Source: a virus
Length of the DNA stretch: 29,885 bases
Reading direction: 5' to 3' (one strand)
IMG/VR virus record: IMGVR_UViG_3300042388_000089
Coordinates: 1-29,885 of that record
Each line of letters starts with the position of its first letter. Position 1 is the stretch's first letter. The notes under the pieces are model-generated. The model ran no database searches and was not told the origin of the DNA. It saw nothing but the letters and a program-made list of their open reading frames with translations. Made by a program: the position numbers and the translations under genes. Shown one piece after another: positions 12,285-20,579 of the stretch.

Positions 12285-14017
12285 GTAAACACCCATCCTC
12301 TCGTTGCGTCTGCGAAGCGAAGCTGTAGACCAGCGAACGCACTGTCCACCGTCATGTTCTCCGCCAAGCTATTTATGTTTTGTCCGTTTCGTGCGATCAC
12401 TGTATCGGTACGCCCGTTAGCAACAGTGATCCAAACAACAGCACCAGCAGCAGGAGAGGCTGGCAAAGTAACCGTCGTAGCGCCACCAACAAGCACATAA
12501 TGAGTGCTAGCAGCAGCTGTAAACGACGTGCTGCTAGTTACGCTCATGGTCGGCGTTCCACCACCGCCAGCCGTTTGCCATGATGGAGCGGCGCCAGCCC
12601 CGTTGCTGGTAAGAACTTGACCAGACGTTCCGTAGTTGGCACCTCCGATTCCGATTTGTCCAGCTGGTCCTATACGGAGACGCTCTGTAGTTTGGTTCGC
12701 AGAATCACCGGCATTCGCAACGCCAAACGCGAGGTATTCAGTACCCCAAGCGCCGCCGTTGTACCCACCCCAGATATCAGCAACGCGGCGCGGGCCATTG
12801 TCACCCGTACCTTGAAAGGTTGCGTACAGGGTGTAACCACTGATCTGGCCTTGGGCGGTGCCAATAGGGCGAGAAGAAAAGTTCGAGCTGTTGTTCCCAA
12901 AATTGCGAACGACAGTCACAGTGGCAGGTGACGCAGTGGTGCCGACCGTAACGTTGCCTGTCAGGGTGCCGCCACTCAGCGCAAGGGCATCGGTTATTCC
13001 GTAACCAGAAAGCGTCGTTGGATTAGTACCGGCGGTGACGCGCCCTTTTGCGTCAACAGTTACTGAGCGGTACGTTCCAGCGCTGACACCACTATTTGCG
13101 AGTGTGAGAGCTGTGTTCGATCCGGTCGATCCTGTGCCGGTAACGTCGCCCGTAAACGTCAGAGAACCAGATATTGCCTGAGTGCTTGCAGCGGTAACGC
13201 GCCCTTTTGCGTCGACGGTAATCACCGGAACCGCTGTCGAGGAGCCGTAGCTGCCGGCCGTAACTCCGCTATTAGCAAGCGTCGCTGTCCCGGTAACGTT
13301 CGCGCTGCCGTTAAATGATGCGCTAGTCCAAGTAACATCACCGGTCATGCCGATAGTGCGGCCAGTTGTAAGAGTAGCGGCACTACCGGTTGTGCTTTGA
13401 TTGAATGTCGGCCATGTCTGTCCGGCTGCGAATGTAATCGCGCCGGTCATCGTACCGCCTGCTAGGCTAAGAGGCGTATAACCAAGCGCTGTAGTTACCT
13501 GGCTTGAGGTAATAGTACCGGTATAGGTAGGAAGATCACCCGAAGCTAGTGATGCTCCAGTAGTAACGCGGCCTTTCGCATCAACGGTGACTTTTGTATA
13601 CGTACCAGCGGTGACGCCGCTGTTAGCAAGCGTGAGGGAAATAGCCGTAGTACCACTACCGCTGGCATCGCCTGAGAGCGTAATGCTTTGGTTCCCAGTG
13701 AGATATGTGTTTGTGTCAAGCGACCAAGTGTTCGCGGCGGTTTTCTTAAGGAAGCCGCTCGTTCCAGACAAAGCCGCAATAGCGGTAAGGTCTGCATCAA
13801 GCGGTTGCGCGTCGCTAATTCCATACCCAGAAATAGTTGTAGGCTTGCTAAGTAAATCCGCAAATAACCCACTTGTAGCGGCTGTTGCCAGTACCGGCTT
13901 TCCAAGCAAATCGGTGTACTGACCAGAAACGGCAACAGTCGAAAGCCCCGCAACGTCTGAGGTATTGAGGGTGCCATCAGCACCGAAAGCTGCAGCAAGT
14001 AGTCTAGCGCGGGACAT
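12281..14017 (-). CDS. Tail fibre C with phage fibre repeats
   Basis: A 578-residue fibre. The head MSRARLLAAAFGADGTLNTS differs from the YIGNAP-type heads of fibres A and B. Next come repeats with SGYGISDA, LGYTPLSLAGGTMTG and TKVTVDAKGRVT, typical of phage fibre repeat domains, including one conserved RTIGMTGDVTWTSASFNG module (about 13195-13385). It ends in a head domain of about 95 residues (TVTLPASPAAGAVVWITVAN, NGQNINSLAENMTV) also present at the end of fibre A. It should form a trimeric shaft carrying adhesin C, whose gene overlaps by ATGA. Long opposite-strand frames here reflect the repeats. Confidence 0.85.
   Translation of the reverse strand: MSRARLLAAAFGADGTLNTSDVAGLSTVAVSGQYTDLLGKPVLATAATSGLFADLLSKPTTISGYGISDAQPLDADLTAIAALSGTSGFLKKTAANTWSLDTNTYLTGNQSITLSGDASGSGTTAISLTLANSGVTAGTYTKVTVDAKGRVTTGASLASGDLPTYTGTITSSQVTTALGYTPLSLAGGTMTGAITFAAGQTWPTFNQSTTGSAATLTTGRTIGMTGDVTWTSASFNGSANVTGTATLANSGVTAGSYGSSTAVPVITVDAKGRVTAASTQAISGSLTFTGDVTGTGSTGSNTALTLANSGVSAGTYRSVTVDAKGRVTAGTNPTTLSGYGITDALALSGGTLTGNVTVGTTASPATVTVVRNFGNNSSNFSSRPIGTAQGQISGYTLYATFQGTGDNGPRRVADIWGGYNGGAWGTEYLAFGVANAGDSANQTTERLRIGPAGQIGIGGANYGTSGQVLTSNGAGAAPSWQTAGGGGTPTMSVTSSTSFTAAASTHYVLVGGATTVTLPASPAAGAVVWITVANGRTDTVIARNGQNINSLAENMTVDSAFAGLQLRFADATRGWVFT
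13195..13385 (-). repeat. Fibre module copy in fibre C
   Basis: Encodes the block TTGRTIGMTGDVTWTSASFN through TATLANSGVTAG to VDAKGRVTAAS. It is nearly the same protein segment as in fibres A (two copies) and B (one copy), with many different synonymous codons. Boundaries are approximate. Confidence 0.75.
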
Positions 14018-14036
14018 AGTATCTCCTCAGTCCGGT

Positions 14037-14441
14037 TTAGATCTCAAAGTAAAAGCCGCTATTCGGACGCAATTTCTCAAATTGCTGCAACGTAATTAGT
14101 TTGCCTTTAACAAGTGAAAGCAATTCATCTATGTATTCTTGAGTAAATTCTTGCGATTCTTGCGACGTAATCTTATCAAGCCATTGCTTTACGTTGTCGT
14201 CCGATGACGCGGCAGTCTCAATGTTCGCCCACACGTCCGACAAGACTGCGCGGATTGTCGATTTCTTTACATATACTTTTGGCGCTTCATAAGAAAACAC
14301 GCCATCTTCGTATGTCCATCCACGAAACGGCTGTGGGTTCACCTCGTCTATGCAAACCCAGATCCCGTCAGTCTCGAGTGGCGAATCGGCTACAACGACA
14401 GCATCAACAATTCCGCCTTTAACAATGGCATAAAGTCCCAT
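14037..14441 (-). CDS. Fibre-cassette small protein B (putative chaperone or cap)
   Basis: A 134-residue protein from ATG 14441, which has GAGGT five bases upstream; the frame upstream of it reads through the adhesin gene and is discarded. It has the same plan as its relatives at 11293 and 18169: strand-rich N-terminal part (LYAIVKGGIVDAVVVAD, then FRGWTYEDGVFSYEAP) and helical end (STIRAVLSDVWANIETAASS). The GW-Y-(D/E)-GV motif is shared with the C protein. It likely serves adhesin B, starting 8 bases after the adhesin stop. Sequence similarity to the other two in the helical part is weaker. Confidence 0.75.
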   Translation of the reverse strand: MGLYAIVKGGIVDAVVVADSPLETDGIWVCIDEVNPQPFRGWTYEDGVFSYEAPKVYVKKSTIRAVLSDVWANIETAASSDDNVKQWLDKITSQESQEFTQEYIDELLSLVKGKLITLQQFEKLRPNSGFYFEI

Positions 14442-14449
14442 ACTGCACC

Positions 14450-15547
14450 TCAAAAGAAAAACCGGAGGATAACAAATCCATTTCCACCGTATCCGGCACG
14501 CGTGCCAGGACCAATTGGCTGAATATACGCGTCCCACCAGTTCCCTGACGTATCATATACAACACGTACATAGCCGGGGATATAAACAGAGCCACCACCG
14601 CCACCGCCATCACCGCCATTACCACCAACCCAAATCCCGTAATATATGGGCGTCCAATCTTCTGCATACCCCAGCAACGCGCCCTGCGTATACGATCCAT
14701 TTGCACCAGCACTAAGCAGCGCACCGCCGCCACCGGCGCCATTAGACGCGCCAACGCCATTTGCTTTGCCTGTAACCCCCCAAATATTTACCGACGTAAA
14801 TGAACCACCAGACGTAGCGGTACCTTGGTTAGTTACGCCGCCACCGCCTCCTAGTAACCCATTAGTGTATCCATAAGCGTCATCACCACCACCGCCGCCA
14901 CCTCCGTAGGCCGGACCAACTTGAGCAGAACCTCCACCGCCGCCTCCGCCTAACGATCCGCGCGTCGCCTGTAAAGTATATGTGCCGCTGTTTCCGTTGT
15001 GATACGCGCCGAATCCAGCATTACTAGTGCCGTATATGGTCTCTGGATATGCCGTATTCCTTGCTTGCCAATTTATGCTCGGATAAGTTGGCGCGTAATA
15101 CCAAAGCAACTCACCAATCGGTGGCGCTCCCCCATGTCCGCCAAAGTATTGCGACGGTGAACCACTTCCGGAACCTCCAGAGCGACCGTTTTTACCGTCG
15201 CCACCTGTATGACCACCACCACCGCCAACTTCGGCATACATCATTCCTGCCGACCAAACTTGAGACGGGTTGCCAGGCGCACTATTAATGCCACCAGCTC
15301 CAACGACTATGTCGTATGGTCTCCCAGTCACAGGAATGCCCATAACAGCAAGCCCGCCAAAACCGCCGCCGCCGCCGCTACCGTAACTTCCGCCGCCGCC
15401 GCCGCCAGCAATTAACGCCTCAATACGTTTTGTTCCAGCTGGCGCTGTAATAGATTGTGAAGTTTGGATGATATGTGATTGTTGAAATCCGGTGATTGCG
15501 TCGCCAGATGCGGCGCTACCAACTCCTGCGTATGTACCAGGGTTCAT
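14450..15547 (-). CDS. Glycine-rich tail adhesin B
   Basis: A 365-residue protein with a strand-rich head (SHIIQTSQSITAPAGTKRIE, then ALIAGGGGGG) and a long Gly-rich body with at least ten runs of four or more glycines, broken by aromatic loops (LLWYYAPTYPSINW, WTPIYYGIWVGG). It ends NGFVILRFFF, a hydrophobic strand common at the end of this adhesin type. Start ATG at 15547 touches the TAA of the 127-residue gene (TAATG). It is likely the receptor-binding tip of the second fibre. The head is the same kind as in adhesins A and C. Confidence 0.8.
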   Translation of the reverse strand: MNPGTYAGVGSAASGDAITGFQQSHIIQTSQSITAPAGTKRIEALIAGGGGGGSYGSGGGGGFGGLAVMGIPVTGRPYDIVVGAGGINSAPGNPSQVWSAGMMYAEVGGGGGHTGGDGKNGRSGGSGSGSPSQYFGGHGGAPPIGELLWYYAPTYPSINWQARNTAYPETIYGTSNAGFGAYHNGNSGTYTLQATRGSLGGGGGGGSAQVGPAYGGGGGGGDDAYGYTNGLLGGGGGVTNQGTATSGGSFTSVNIWGVTGKANGVGASNGAGGGGALLSAGANGSYTQGALLGYAEDWTPIYYGIWVGGNGGDGGGGGGSVYIPGYVRVVYDTSGNWWDAYIQPIGPGTRAGYGGNGFVILRFFF

Positions 15548-15930
15548 TAGAAGTCTCCCGCGCGAGTGACGATAACGTTGAACCCTTCAGCGTTATTCGT
15601 AGACGCACGAAGCGACCAGCCGTTTGGCAGGATTAATGCTTGGTTGTACAGCGTTGTGTTGAACGCCTGCACGGTGGTGCTTGGCGTTGTCGCCGTAACC
15701 ATCACTTCATGCCACAGACGAGCGTTAGTGCCGTCATGTAGAAACAGACGAACGACACCGGCCGTCGTGGTAGCTAGGGCTTGAATCTTGATGTCGTCCA
15801 CGCGCGAGCCGGAAGCCCCAGCTGTGAAAATCGTAGCGATCGTGCCAGTGCCATCGCGTGCGGCGTTGGCCGTGACGACTTGACCGAGTGCCGCGCGCGG
15901 GGTTGCTGCATATTGAGCTGCTGTTGCCAT
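15547..15930 (-). CDS. Beta-sandwich virion-type protein between fibre B and adhesin B
   Basis: A 127-residue protein beginning MATAAQYAATPRAALGQV and containing TIFTAGASGSRVDDIKIQAL, TTAGVVRLFLHDGTNARLWH and ILPNGWSLRASTNN. Alternating strands imply a small jelly-roll or sandwich. Proteins with this pattern occur near fibre genes in many environmental phages; the function is not known. It replaces the C-terminal head domain that fibres A and C carry, since fibre B lacks that domain. Start ATG at 15930 has GAGGTAGTTTGAC upstream. Confidence 0.75.
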   Translation of the reverse strand: MATAAQYAATPRAALGQVVTANAARDGTGTIATIFTAGASGSRVDDIKIQALATTTAGVVRLFLHDGTNARLWHEVMVTATTPSTTVQAFNTTLYNQALILPNGWSLRASTNNAEGFNVIVTRAGDF

Positions 15931-15941
15931 GTCAAACTACC

Positions 15942-18152
15942 TCAAACAAGTCCGTAGGATTGGAGAATAAAGTCCGGCGTACCACCGCCAACACCGTTAG
16001 TCGCTGCTGTAACGCGACCTTTTGAATCAACAGTGATTGTTGCAGTCGTATATGTGCCAGCCGTAACACCGGAATTTGCTAGCGTCGCTGTGCCAGTGAC
16101 GTTGGCAGACCCGTTAAATGAAGCACTAGTCCAGGTCACATCGCCGGTCATGCCAATGGTTCGACCAGTAGCTAAAGTCGTTGCCGACGTCGCCGTTGTA
16201 GCTGTAGTCGCTGACGTCGCGTTTCCCAAAAAAGATGGAGCGGTGACAGAATTAACGAAGGTAATAGCTTCGTTATTAATCGTCGATATTTTGTCGAACG
16301 GGTACGAGGTGTAACCAGCTGCAACAGCAGCTACGTCAGACGTGACTACAGTATTAAAGACGACGTTGTTGTAAGCGCCGCGATTTACCACATCGAGCTT
16401 TAAACTGATGTTATGAACTGACGAAGTCAAACCCTCTAGCGCAAGTTGGAATGCAGCCGTAGTCGTTTCTTTGACCCACAGTACCGGGCGAACAAAAGCA
16501 GTTCCGCCGATTAGCTCTTCGGAATAGCTGGTTTCCCAAGATAGGTCGGGCAATGTGTTGGATCGAAGCCCCACATTAAAGTCAATTATCTGAACAACCG
16601 AACCGGACTGAACAAATATCCGCCCACTAACTTCGTAATTTTGGGAGCTTCCGGTTGGTGTTACAGTCAAAATAGGTTGAAACTCTCCAGCGATAAGATA
16701 GCTGGTGGGCACATAGGACTGAGCAAAGCTCTGCGTATATGCGTTTACGTATCCAATCTCGGCGAACTTACTAACGCCAGAAAAGGTCTTTGCACCAGAA
16801 ATCGTCTGAGCATTATTTGTGTAGACACCGTTAGTAACGGTAGCGGCGTTACCGGTAACTGAGATACCCCAGGTGCCAGAGTTGTAAAGCACCTCGAACC
16901 AGTTCATCGCGGTCGTGCCGAGCGTGTCCGTTCCCTTGAAGGTTGTCGTCCACATTTCGCCGCCGTTGGCGGTGCCGTTCTCTACGTTGACGACGGCTGA
17001 GGCAATTTCGCCGACCGCGTCTGCATCGGCCGCTCGAGACCAGGCCCCTGCAGCAACTAAATAAATGCCATTCTGCGACGCGGTCGTCTGGTTTTTGACG
17101 AGCACACGATCGCCTGCAACGACAGCAACGTCGTCAAGTGTCTGCGTACCGGAGAGCGTAATATTCGCGGTCGTAGCGGCTTTTACGCTGCGCTTGAATG
17201 CGGCGCTTGGCAGTTTTTCGAGCGTTAACTCGGGAATGTCCGATGCCAAGAGAGCTTGGTTCTTCCAAAGGCTGGTAGTGCCGTCATACCTCAGCACTTG
17301 GCCAGTAGCAGGAGAAGTAATCAATACGTCGTGGATCTCGTCCAGCTCGTACCCGTTCTGGGGGCGAACATAGATTTGGCCAGCACCAGCGTTGGCTCTC
17401 TCTACCACGCCGATATAAACCATGTGATTAGGAGCAACGGGCTTGGTCGAAGTTAATGACCCAGCTGTGGCGCCCAAATACAAAGTTGCCCCAACAGAAA
17501 ACGCTGAAGTATCGACGTTATTCAGAACACCCTGGCAGATTACGTATCCAGTCTGGTTTGCTGCTATGTTTTCAGCGGCAAGACCAAAGGTCTTTGCCGA
17601 TGTTGCATCAGAGGTATTGAACGCCAGCTTTACTGTCGCTCGATCGCCTTGAGCCTGATACAGGTATACCGCCTGACCTTTGGTGATCGTTACAGACTCG
17701 GCATTAGTGACATACGCATGTAGCGTTTGGCCAACGGTAGAAGATACGTTTCCACCGATCAGGCCTAGAGATACGGTGCCGGAGTCCGGGTCCCACCCCA
17801 TGCGACCGACGGCGGGCGTTACAACTGCCGCCGTATCAAAGTCGATATAACTTGGTGTGCCGAATCTGTCGTCAGCTTCCGCCTTTGTGTACCCGTCGCT
17901 TAAACCTCGCGGGTTGTACGAAACAATCTCAACGGAGTCACCTAGCGTTGCAGCTACAACAAGAACAACTACCGAACCATCTGTAGCAGTGAAGTCATCG
18001 CCAGCCACCAGCTTAACGCCGTTGTAGTACACATCGACGTAGTTAATGATGTACCCGCCGTTAGGCGAAAACGAGGTCTGCCCAGCAGTGGCCGTGAACG
18101 TAGTCACAACCCGCTGTGTCGAGAACCCCGGTGCGTTGCCGATGTATGCCAT
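15942..18152 (-). CDS. Tail fibre B
   Basis: A 736-residue fibre. The N-terminus MAYIGNAPGFSTQRVV is a likely virion anchor shared with fibre A, followed by a beta domain (YIINYVDVYYNGVKLVAGDD) typical of phage fibre connectors, a central part with QTLHAYVTNAESVTITKGQA and VRPQNGYELDEIHDVL, and a region with VLVKNQTTASQNGIYLV often seen in fibre and capsid-associated proteins. One RTIGMTGDVTW module (about 15998-16190) lies near the end. It stops with GGTPDFILQSYGLV, just where fibres A and C continue into their head domain. Start has GGGG six bases before ATG. Confidence 0.85.
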   Translation of the reverse strand: MAYIGNAPGFSTQRVVTTFTATAGQTSFSPNGGYIINYVDVYYNGVKLVAGDDFTATDGSVVVLVVAATLGDSVEIVSYNPRGLSDGYTKAEADDRFGTPSYIDFDTAAVVTPAVGRMGWDPDSGTVSLGLIGGNVSSTVGQTLHAYVTNAESVTITKGQAVYLYQAQGDRATVKLAFNTSDATSAKTFGLAAENIAANQTGYVICQGVLNNVDTSAFSVGATLYLGATAGSLTSTKPVAPNHMVYIGVVERANAGAGQIYVRPQNGYELDEIHDVLITSPATGQVLRYDGTTSLWKNQALLASDIPELTLEKLPSAAFKRSVKAATTANITLSGTQTLDDVAVVAGDRVLVKNQTTASQNGIYLVAAGAWSRAADADAVGEIASAVVNVENGTANGGEMWTTTFKGTDTLGTTAMNWFEVLYNSGTWGISVTGNAATVTNGVYTNNAQTISGAKTFSGVSKFAEIGYVNAYTQSFAQSYVPTSYLIAGEFQPILTVTPTGSSQNYEVSGRIFVQSGSVVQIIDFNVGLRSNTLPDLSWETSYSEELIGGTAFVRPVLWVKETTTAAFQLALEGLTSSVHNISLKLDVVNRGAYNNVVFNTVVTSDVAAVAAGYTSYPFDKISTINNEAITFVNSVTAPSFLGNATSATTATTATSATTLATGRTIGMTGDVTWTSASFNGSANVTGTATLANSGVTAGTYTTATITVDSKGRVTAATNGVGGGTPDFILQSYGLV
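15998..16190 (-). repeat. Fibre module copy in fibre B
   Basis: Encodes RTIGMTGDVTWTSASFNG to VDSKGRVTAAT, the third-gene copy of the module found in fibres A and C. Approximate bounds; synonymous positions differ widely from the other copies. Confidence 0.75.
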
Positions 18153-18168
18153 GCGTTACCCCGAGCTA

Positions 18169-18546
18169 CTACGGACGCTCTGCGTCGTTAACTGAAGTGG
18201 TCAGAATCTCATCTGCTCGTGCTTGCGTAAGCAAACCCTTAACGACAAGTGTACCAACACCATCAATTGTGCGTTGGTTGTCGAGGTCGATCTGGGTGAC
18301 CATATTAAAAGTCTCTACCCACGCAGCGACTTCCACATCCGTCTTGGCAGCCGAAAGAATTCCAACGTATTCGGTATCGGTCATGCGGAAGCGGAAAGCC
18401 GCCTTCGTGATAAGCGGTTCGACATACGGAACAGGTTCGGGTCCAACCAAACGATAGTGGCCGGGGTAGTTCTGCTCAACGAACCATTCTTCAGCGACGA
18501 TTGTATTGATGACTTCGCCTGCGTCATTCAGGATTTCGTAAATCAT
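18169..18546 (-). CDS. Fibre-cassette small protein A (putative chaperone or cap)
   Basis: A 125-residue protein from the ATG that overlaps the adhesin A stop (ATGA, 18543-18546). It opens with strands (MIYEILNDAGEVINTIVAEE), then ITKAAFRFRMTDTEYVGIL and a helical end with LVVKGLLTQARADEIL. The ITKxAFxxRxT...E...I and GLxTxxRADEIL patterns match the C protein at 11293 closely enough to call them paralogues. It probably assists adhesin A. Unlike C and B, it lacks the GWxY motif. Confidence 0.75.
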   Translation of the reverse strand: MIYEILNDAGEVINTIVAEEWFVEQNYPGHYRLVGPEPVPYVEPLITKAAFRFRMTDTEYVGILSAAKTDVEVAAWVETFNMVTQIDLDNQRTIDGVGTLVVKGLLTQARADEILTTSVNDAERP

Positions 18547-19646
18547 CCCACGCACTCCACGTAAACAACGCCTGATCTTCCGGAACCCGCATTTGCGTAT
18601 TGAGTATATGCTGCACCAGTATTATCAATTGCAGCAGCAGCAGCACCGCCGCCACCGTACAAACCACCTGAACCTGCTGTGGCTGTATAATAAGAAGTAT
18701 TGTCAATAAAAATAGCAGCGCCGCCACCGCCAGCGAAAAACGACGCGGTTCCGCCAGTTGTATTAACATTGTTCCCGTAACCACCACCACCACCACCACC
18801 CGGTCCGGGAGGACTAATAGCCGGATTAGTTGAATATCCACCGCTGCCGCCGCTATAAGTTACGTAGGCAAAGCCGGGAATTGACTGACTTAAAGACATT
18901 TGGAAAAAGGTGCTGGCATTTCTGTAATACCAAGTATCAATACCGGCACCCCCGTTAGTGCTGTTATCAGCCACAGACCCACTAGAGCCGCCACCTCCCG
19001 AACCGTTTCCTCCGGTTGTACGATCTCCACCTTTTCCACCAACACCGCCACCGCCGGTAGTGGTTGGTGAGCCATTCGAAGCAATGGTAATAGTCCCGCC
19101 ATTACAACTCGCAGCTCCAAATAAATTTACAGAACCGCCTCCGGTTCCATACGGACCGCCATTAGTTTGTGTACAAGATCCGCCCGAACCTCCGGTATGA
19201 TTAATATCTCCACCGGATGCAGTGCCTCCTGCGCCGCCAGCAACTGTGACACCTGAAGTAGATCCAACGCCGCTGCCGCCGCCATTAGCAGTCATGCTGA
19301 CACCGGTACCAACAACAGTTGTAGCCCCACCAGCACCACCATTCGTTGCACCGGGGGAATCAGTACTTTTACTTGCACCGTTTCCACCTGCACCTACAGT
19401 AACCGTTAGCGATGTGCCCGCAGTAAGTTGAACGACTTTGTAGCAAAACCCTCCGGCACCCCCGCCAGTAGCGGCGCAACGGGTAAATCCAGTATGAGCG
19501 GCGGCAGCACCGCCACCACCACCGCCAATAGCGACGATTCGGTAGTACCCCGTTTGCGGCGCAATAAAATTTCCAGATGAAGTGAAGTACCTAGAAAAAA
19601 TCGCTCCGTTATTCTTGCCTCTTACAAGACTACTCAATGCGGTCAT
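18543..19646 (-). CDS. Glycine-rich tail adhesin A
   Basis: A 367-residue protein starting at the ATG in the ATGA overlap with fibre A. The head (YFTSSGNFIAPQTGYYRIVA, then IGGGGGG) leads to a Gly-rich body with threonine- and serine-rich loops and two Cys-containing loops (FTRCAATGGG, SCTQTNGG, AASCNGG). Its C-terminal part has an aromatic loop DTWYYRNASTFFQMSL and ends VVYVECVG. It is the receptor-binding tip of the first cassette. Unlike adhesin B it uses more GGAGG-type repeats. Confidence 0.8.
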   Translation of the reverse strand: MTALSSLVRGKNNGAIFSRYFTSSGNFIAPQTGYYRIVAIGGGGGGAAAAHTGFTRCAATGGGAGGFCYKVVQLTAGTSLTVTVGAGGNGASKSTDSPGATNGGAGGATTVVGTGVSMTANGGGSGVGSTSGVTVAGGAGGTASGGDINHTGGSGGSCTQTNGGPYGTGGGSVNLFGAASCNGGTITIASNGSPTTTGGGGVGGKGGDRTTGGNGSGGGGSSGSVADNSTNGGAGIDTWYYRNASTFFQMSLSQSIPGFAYVTYSGGSGGYSTNPAISPPGPGGGGGGGYGNNVNTTGGTASFFAGGGGAAIFIDNTSYYTATAGSGGLYGGGGAAAAAIDNTGAAYTQYANAGSGRSGVVYVECVG

Positions 19647-20569
19647 ACCAAAACCCATCCAATAGTTGCGTTGACGTAGCGGAGCTGCAACGACGCTTGC
19701 GTATCGTCGAGCAGTAAGTCATCCGCGATGCTTTCAATGTTCTGGCCGTTGCGGGCAATCACGTTGTCGATGCGGCCGTTCTCTACAGTGACCCACACTA
19801 CGTCGCCAGCCGCCGGAGAAGCCGGGAGTGTGACAGTAGTAGTAGTAGCATTCGTCAAAACATAGTGGTTATTAGCGGCGGCTGTCTGCGTTGTTCCGGT
19901 AACTACGTTCAACGTGGGAGTACCTGTAGCAGCAACGCCGCTTGATGCGGAGGTCACGCGGCCTTTTGCGTCAACCGTGATCGTGGCAGTAGTATACGTT
20001 CCGGCGGACACACCGCTGTTGGCAAGAGTTGCGGTGCCTGTCACGTTAGCCGAGCCGTTGAAAGACGCGCTCGTCCAGGCTACGTCGCCCGTCATTCCAA
20101 TCGTACGACCAGTCGTAAGAGTCGCGGCGCTTCCGGTTGTGTTCTGATTAAGCGTAGGAACATCGCCAGCCGCTAGCGTCGTCGCAGAAGTTACGCGTCC
20201 TTTTACGTCGACTGTTACTTTTGTATACGTACCGGCTGTGACGCCGCTGTTTGCCAGCGTCGCCGTGCCGGTAACGTTTCCAGATCCGTTAAAAGCGGCG
20301 CTCGTCCAGGTGACGTCCCCCGTCATCCCAATCGTGCGGCCCGTCGTTAGCGTCGCCGCGCTGCCGGTGATTGATGCGGAGCTCGTTATATATCCGCTAG
20401 GATTGGTTGCGTTATACGGCGTATATCCAAGCTTATCTGTAATGGCAGTTGTGCTTAGCTTAGCAGCCGTAATTGCTCCGTTAGTTATATCGGCTGTGTT
20501 GACTGACCCGTCGAGGACGTTGTCCCCAGTGACCAGTCCGCTGTACGGAGCGTTACCAATATAACCCAT
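19643..20569 (-). CDS. Tail fibre A
   Basis: A 308-residue fibre, the shortest of the three. Order: anchor-like start MGYIGNAPYSGLV, a strand-turn repeat (VNTADITNGAITAAKL), LGYTPYNATNPSGYI, two copies of the RTIGMTGDVTWTSA module, and a C-terminal head domain (TVTLPASPAAGDVVWVTVEN, NGQNIESIADDLLL) shared with fibre C. It should trimerise as a shaft for adhesin A. Its stop overlaps the adhesin start by ATGA. GAGGA lies upstream of its ATG. Confidence 0.85.
   Translation of the reverse strand: MGYIGNAPYSGLVTGDNVLDGSVNTADITNGAITAAKLSTTAITDKLGYTPYNATNPSGYITSSASITGSAATLTTGRTIGMTGDVTWTSAAFNGSGNVTGTATLANSGVTAGTYTKVTVDVKGRVTSATTLAAGDVPTLNQNTTGSAATLTTGRTIGMTGDVAWTSASFNGSANVTGTATLANSGVSAGTYTTATITVDAKGRVTSASSGVAATGTPTLNVVTGTTQTAAANNHYVLTNATTTTVTLPASPAAGDVVWVTVENGRIDNVIARNGQNIESIADDLLLDDTQASLQLRYVNATIGWVLV
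19955..20135 (-). repeat. Fibre module copy 2 in fibre A
   Basis: Second copy, nearer the C-terminus, of the RTIGMTGDVAWTSASFNG...VDAKGRVTSAS segment. Approximate bounds. Confidence 0.75.
20195..20370 (-). repeat. Fibre module copy 1 in fibre A
   Basis: First copy (N-terminal) of the RTIGMTGDVTWTSAAFNG...VDVKGRVTSAT segment in fibre A. Approximate bounds. Confidence 0.75.
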
Positions 20570-20579
20570 TGCTCAATCC

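Noticed and set aside
13546-13998. Long opposite-frame and alternate-frame ORFs over the fibre and glycine-rich genes
   Set aside because: They mirror codon patterns of the repeats (Pro-rich or Val/Ala-rich translations), have no ribosome-binding sites and no recognisable motif.
11293-20569. Diversity-generating retroelement acting on the adhesins
   Set aside because: No reverse transcriptase motif and no template/variable repeat pair were found in the window; the full genome was not available.
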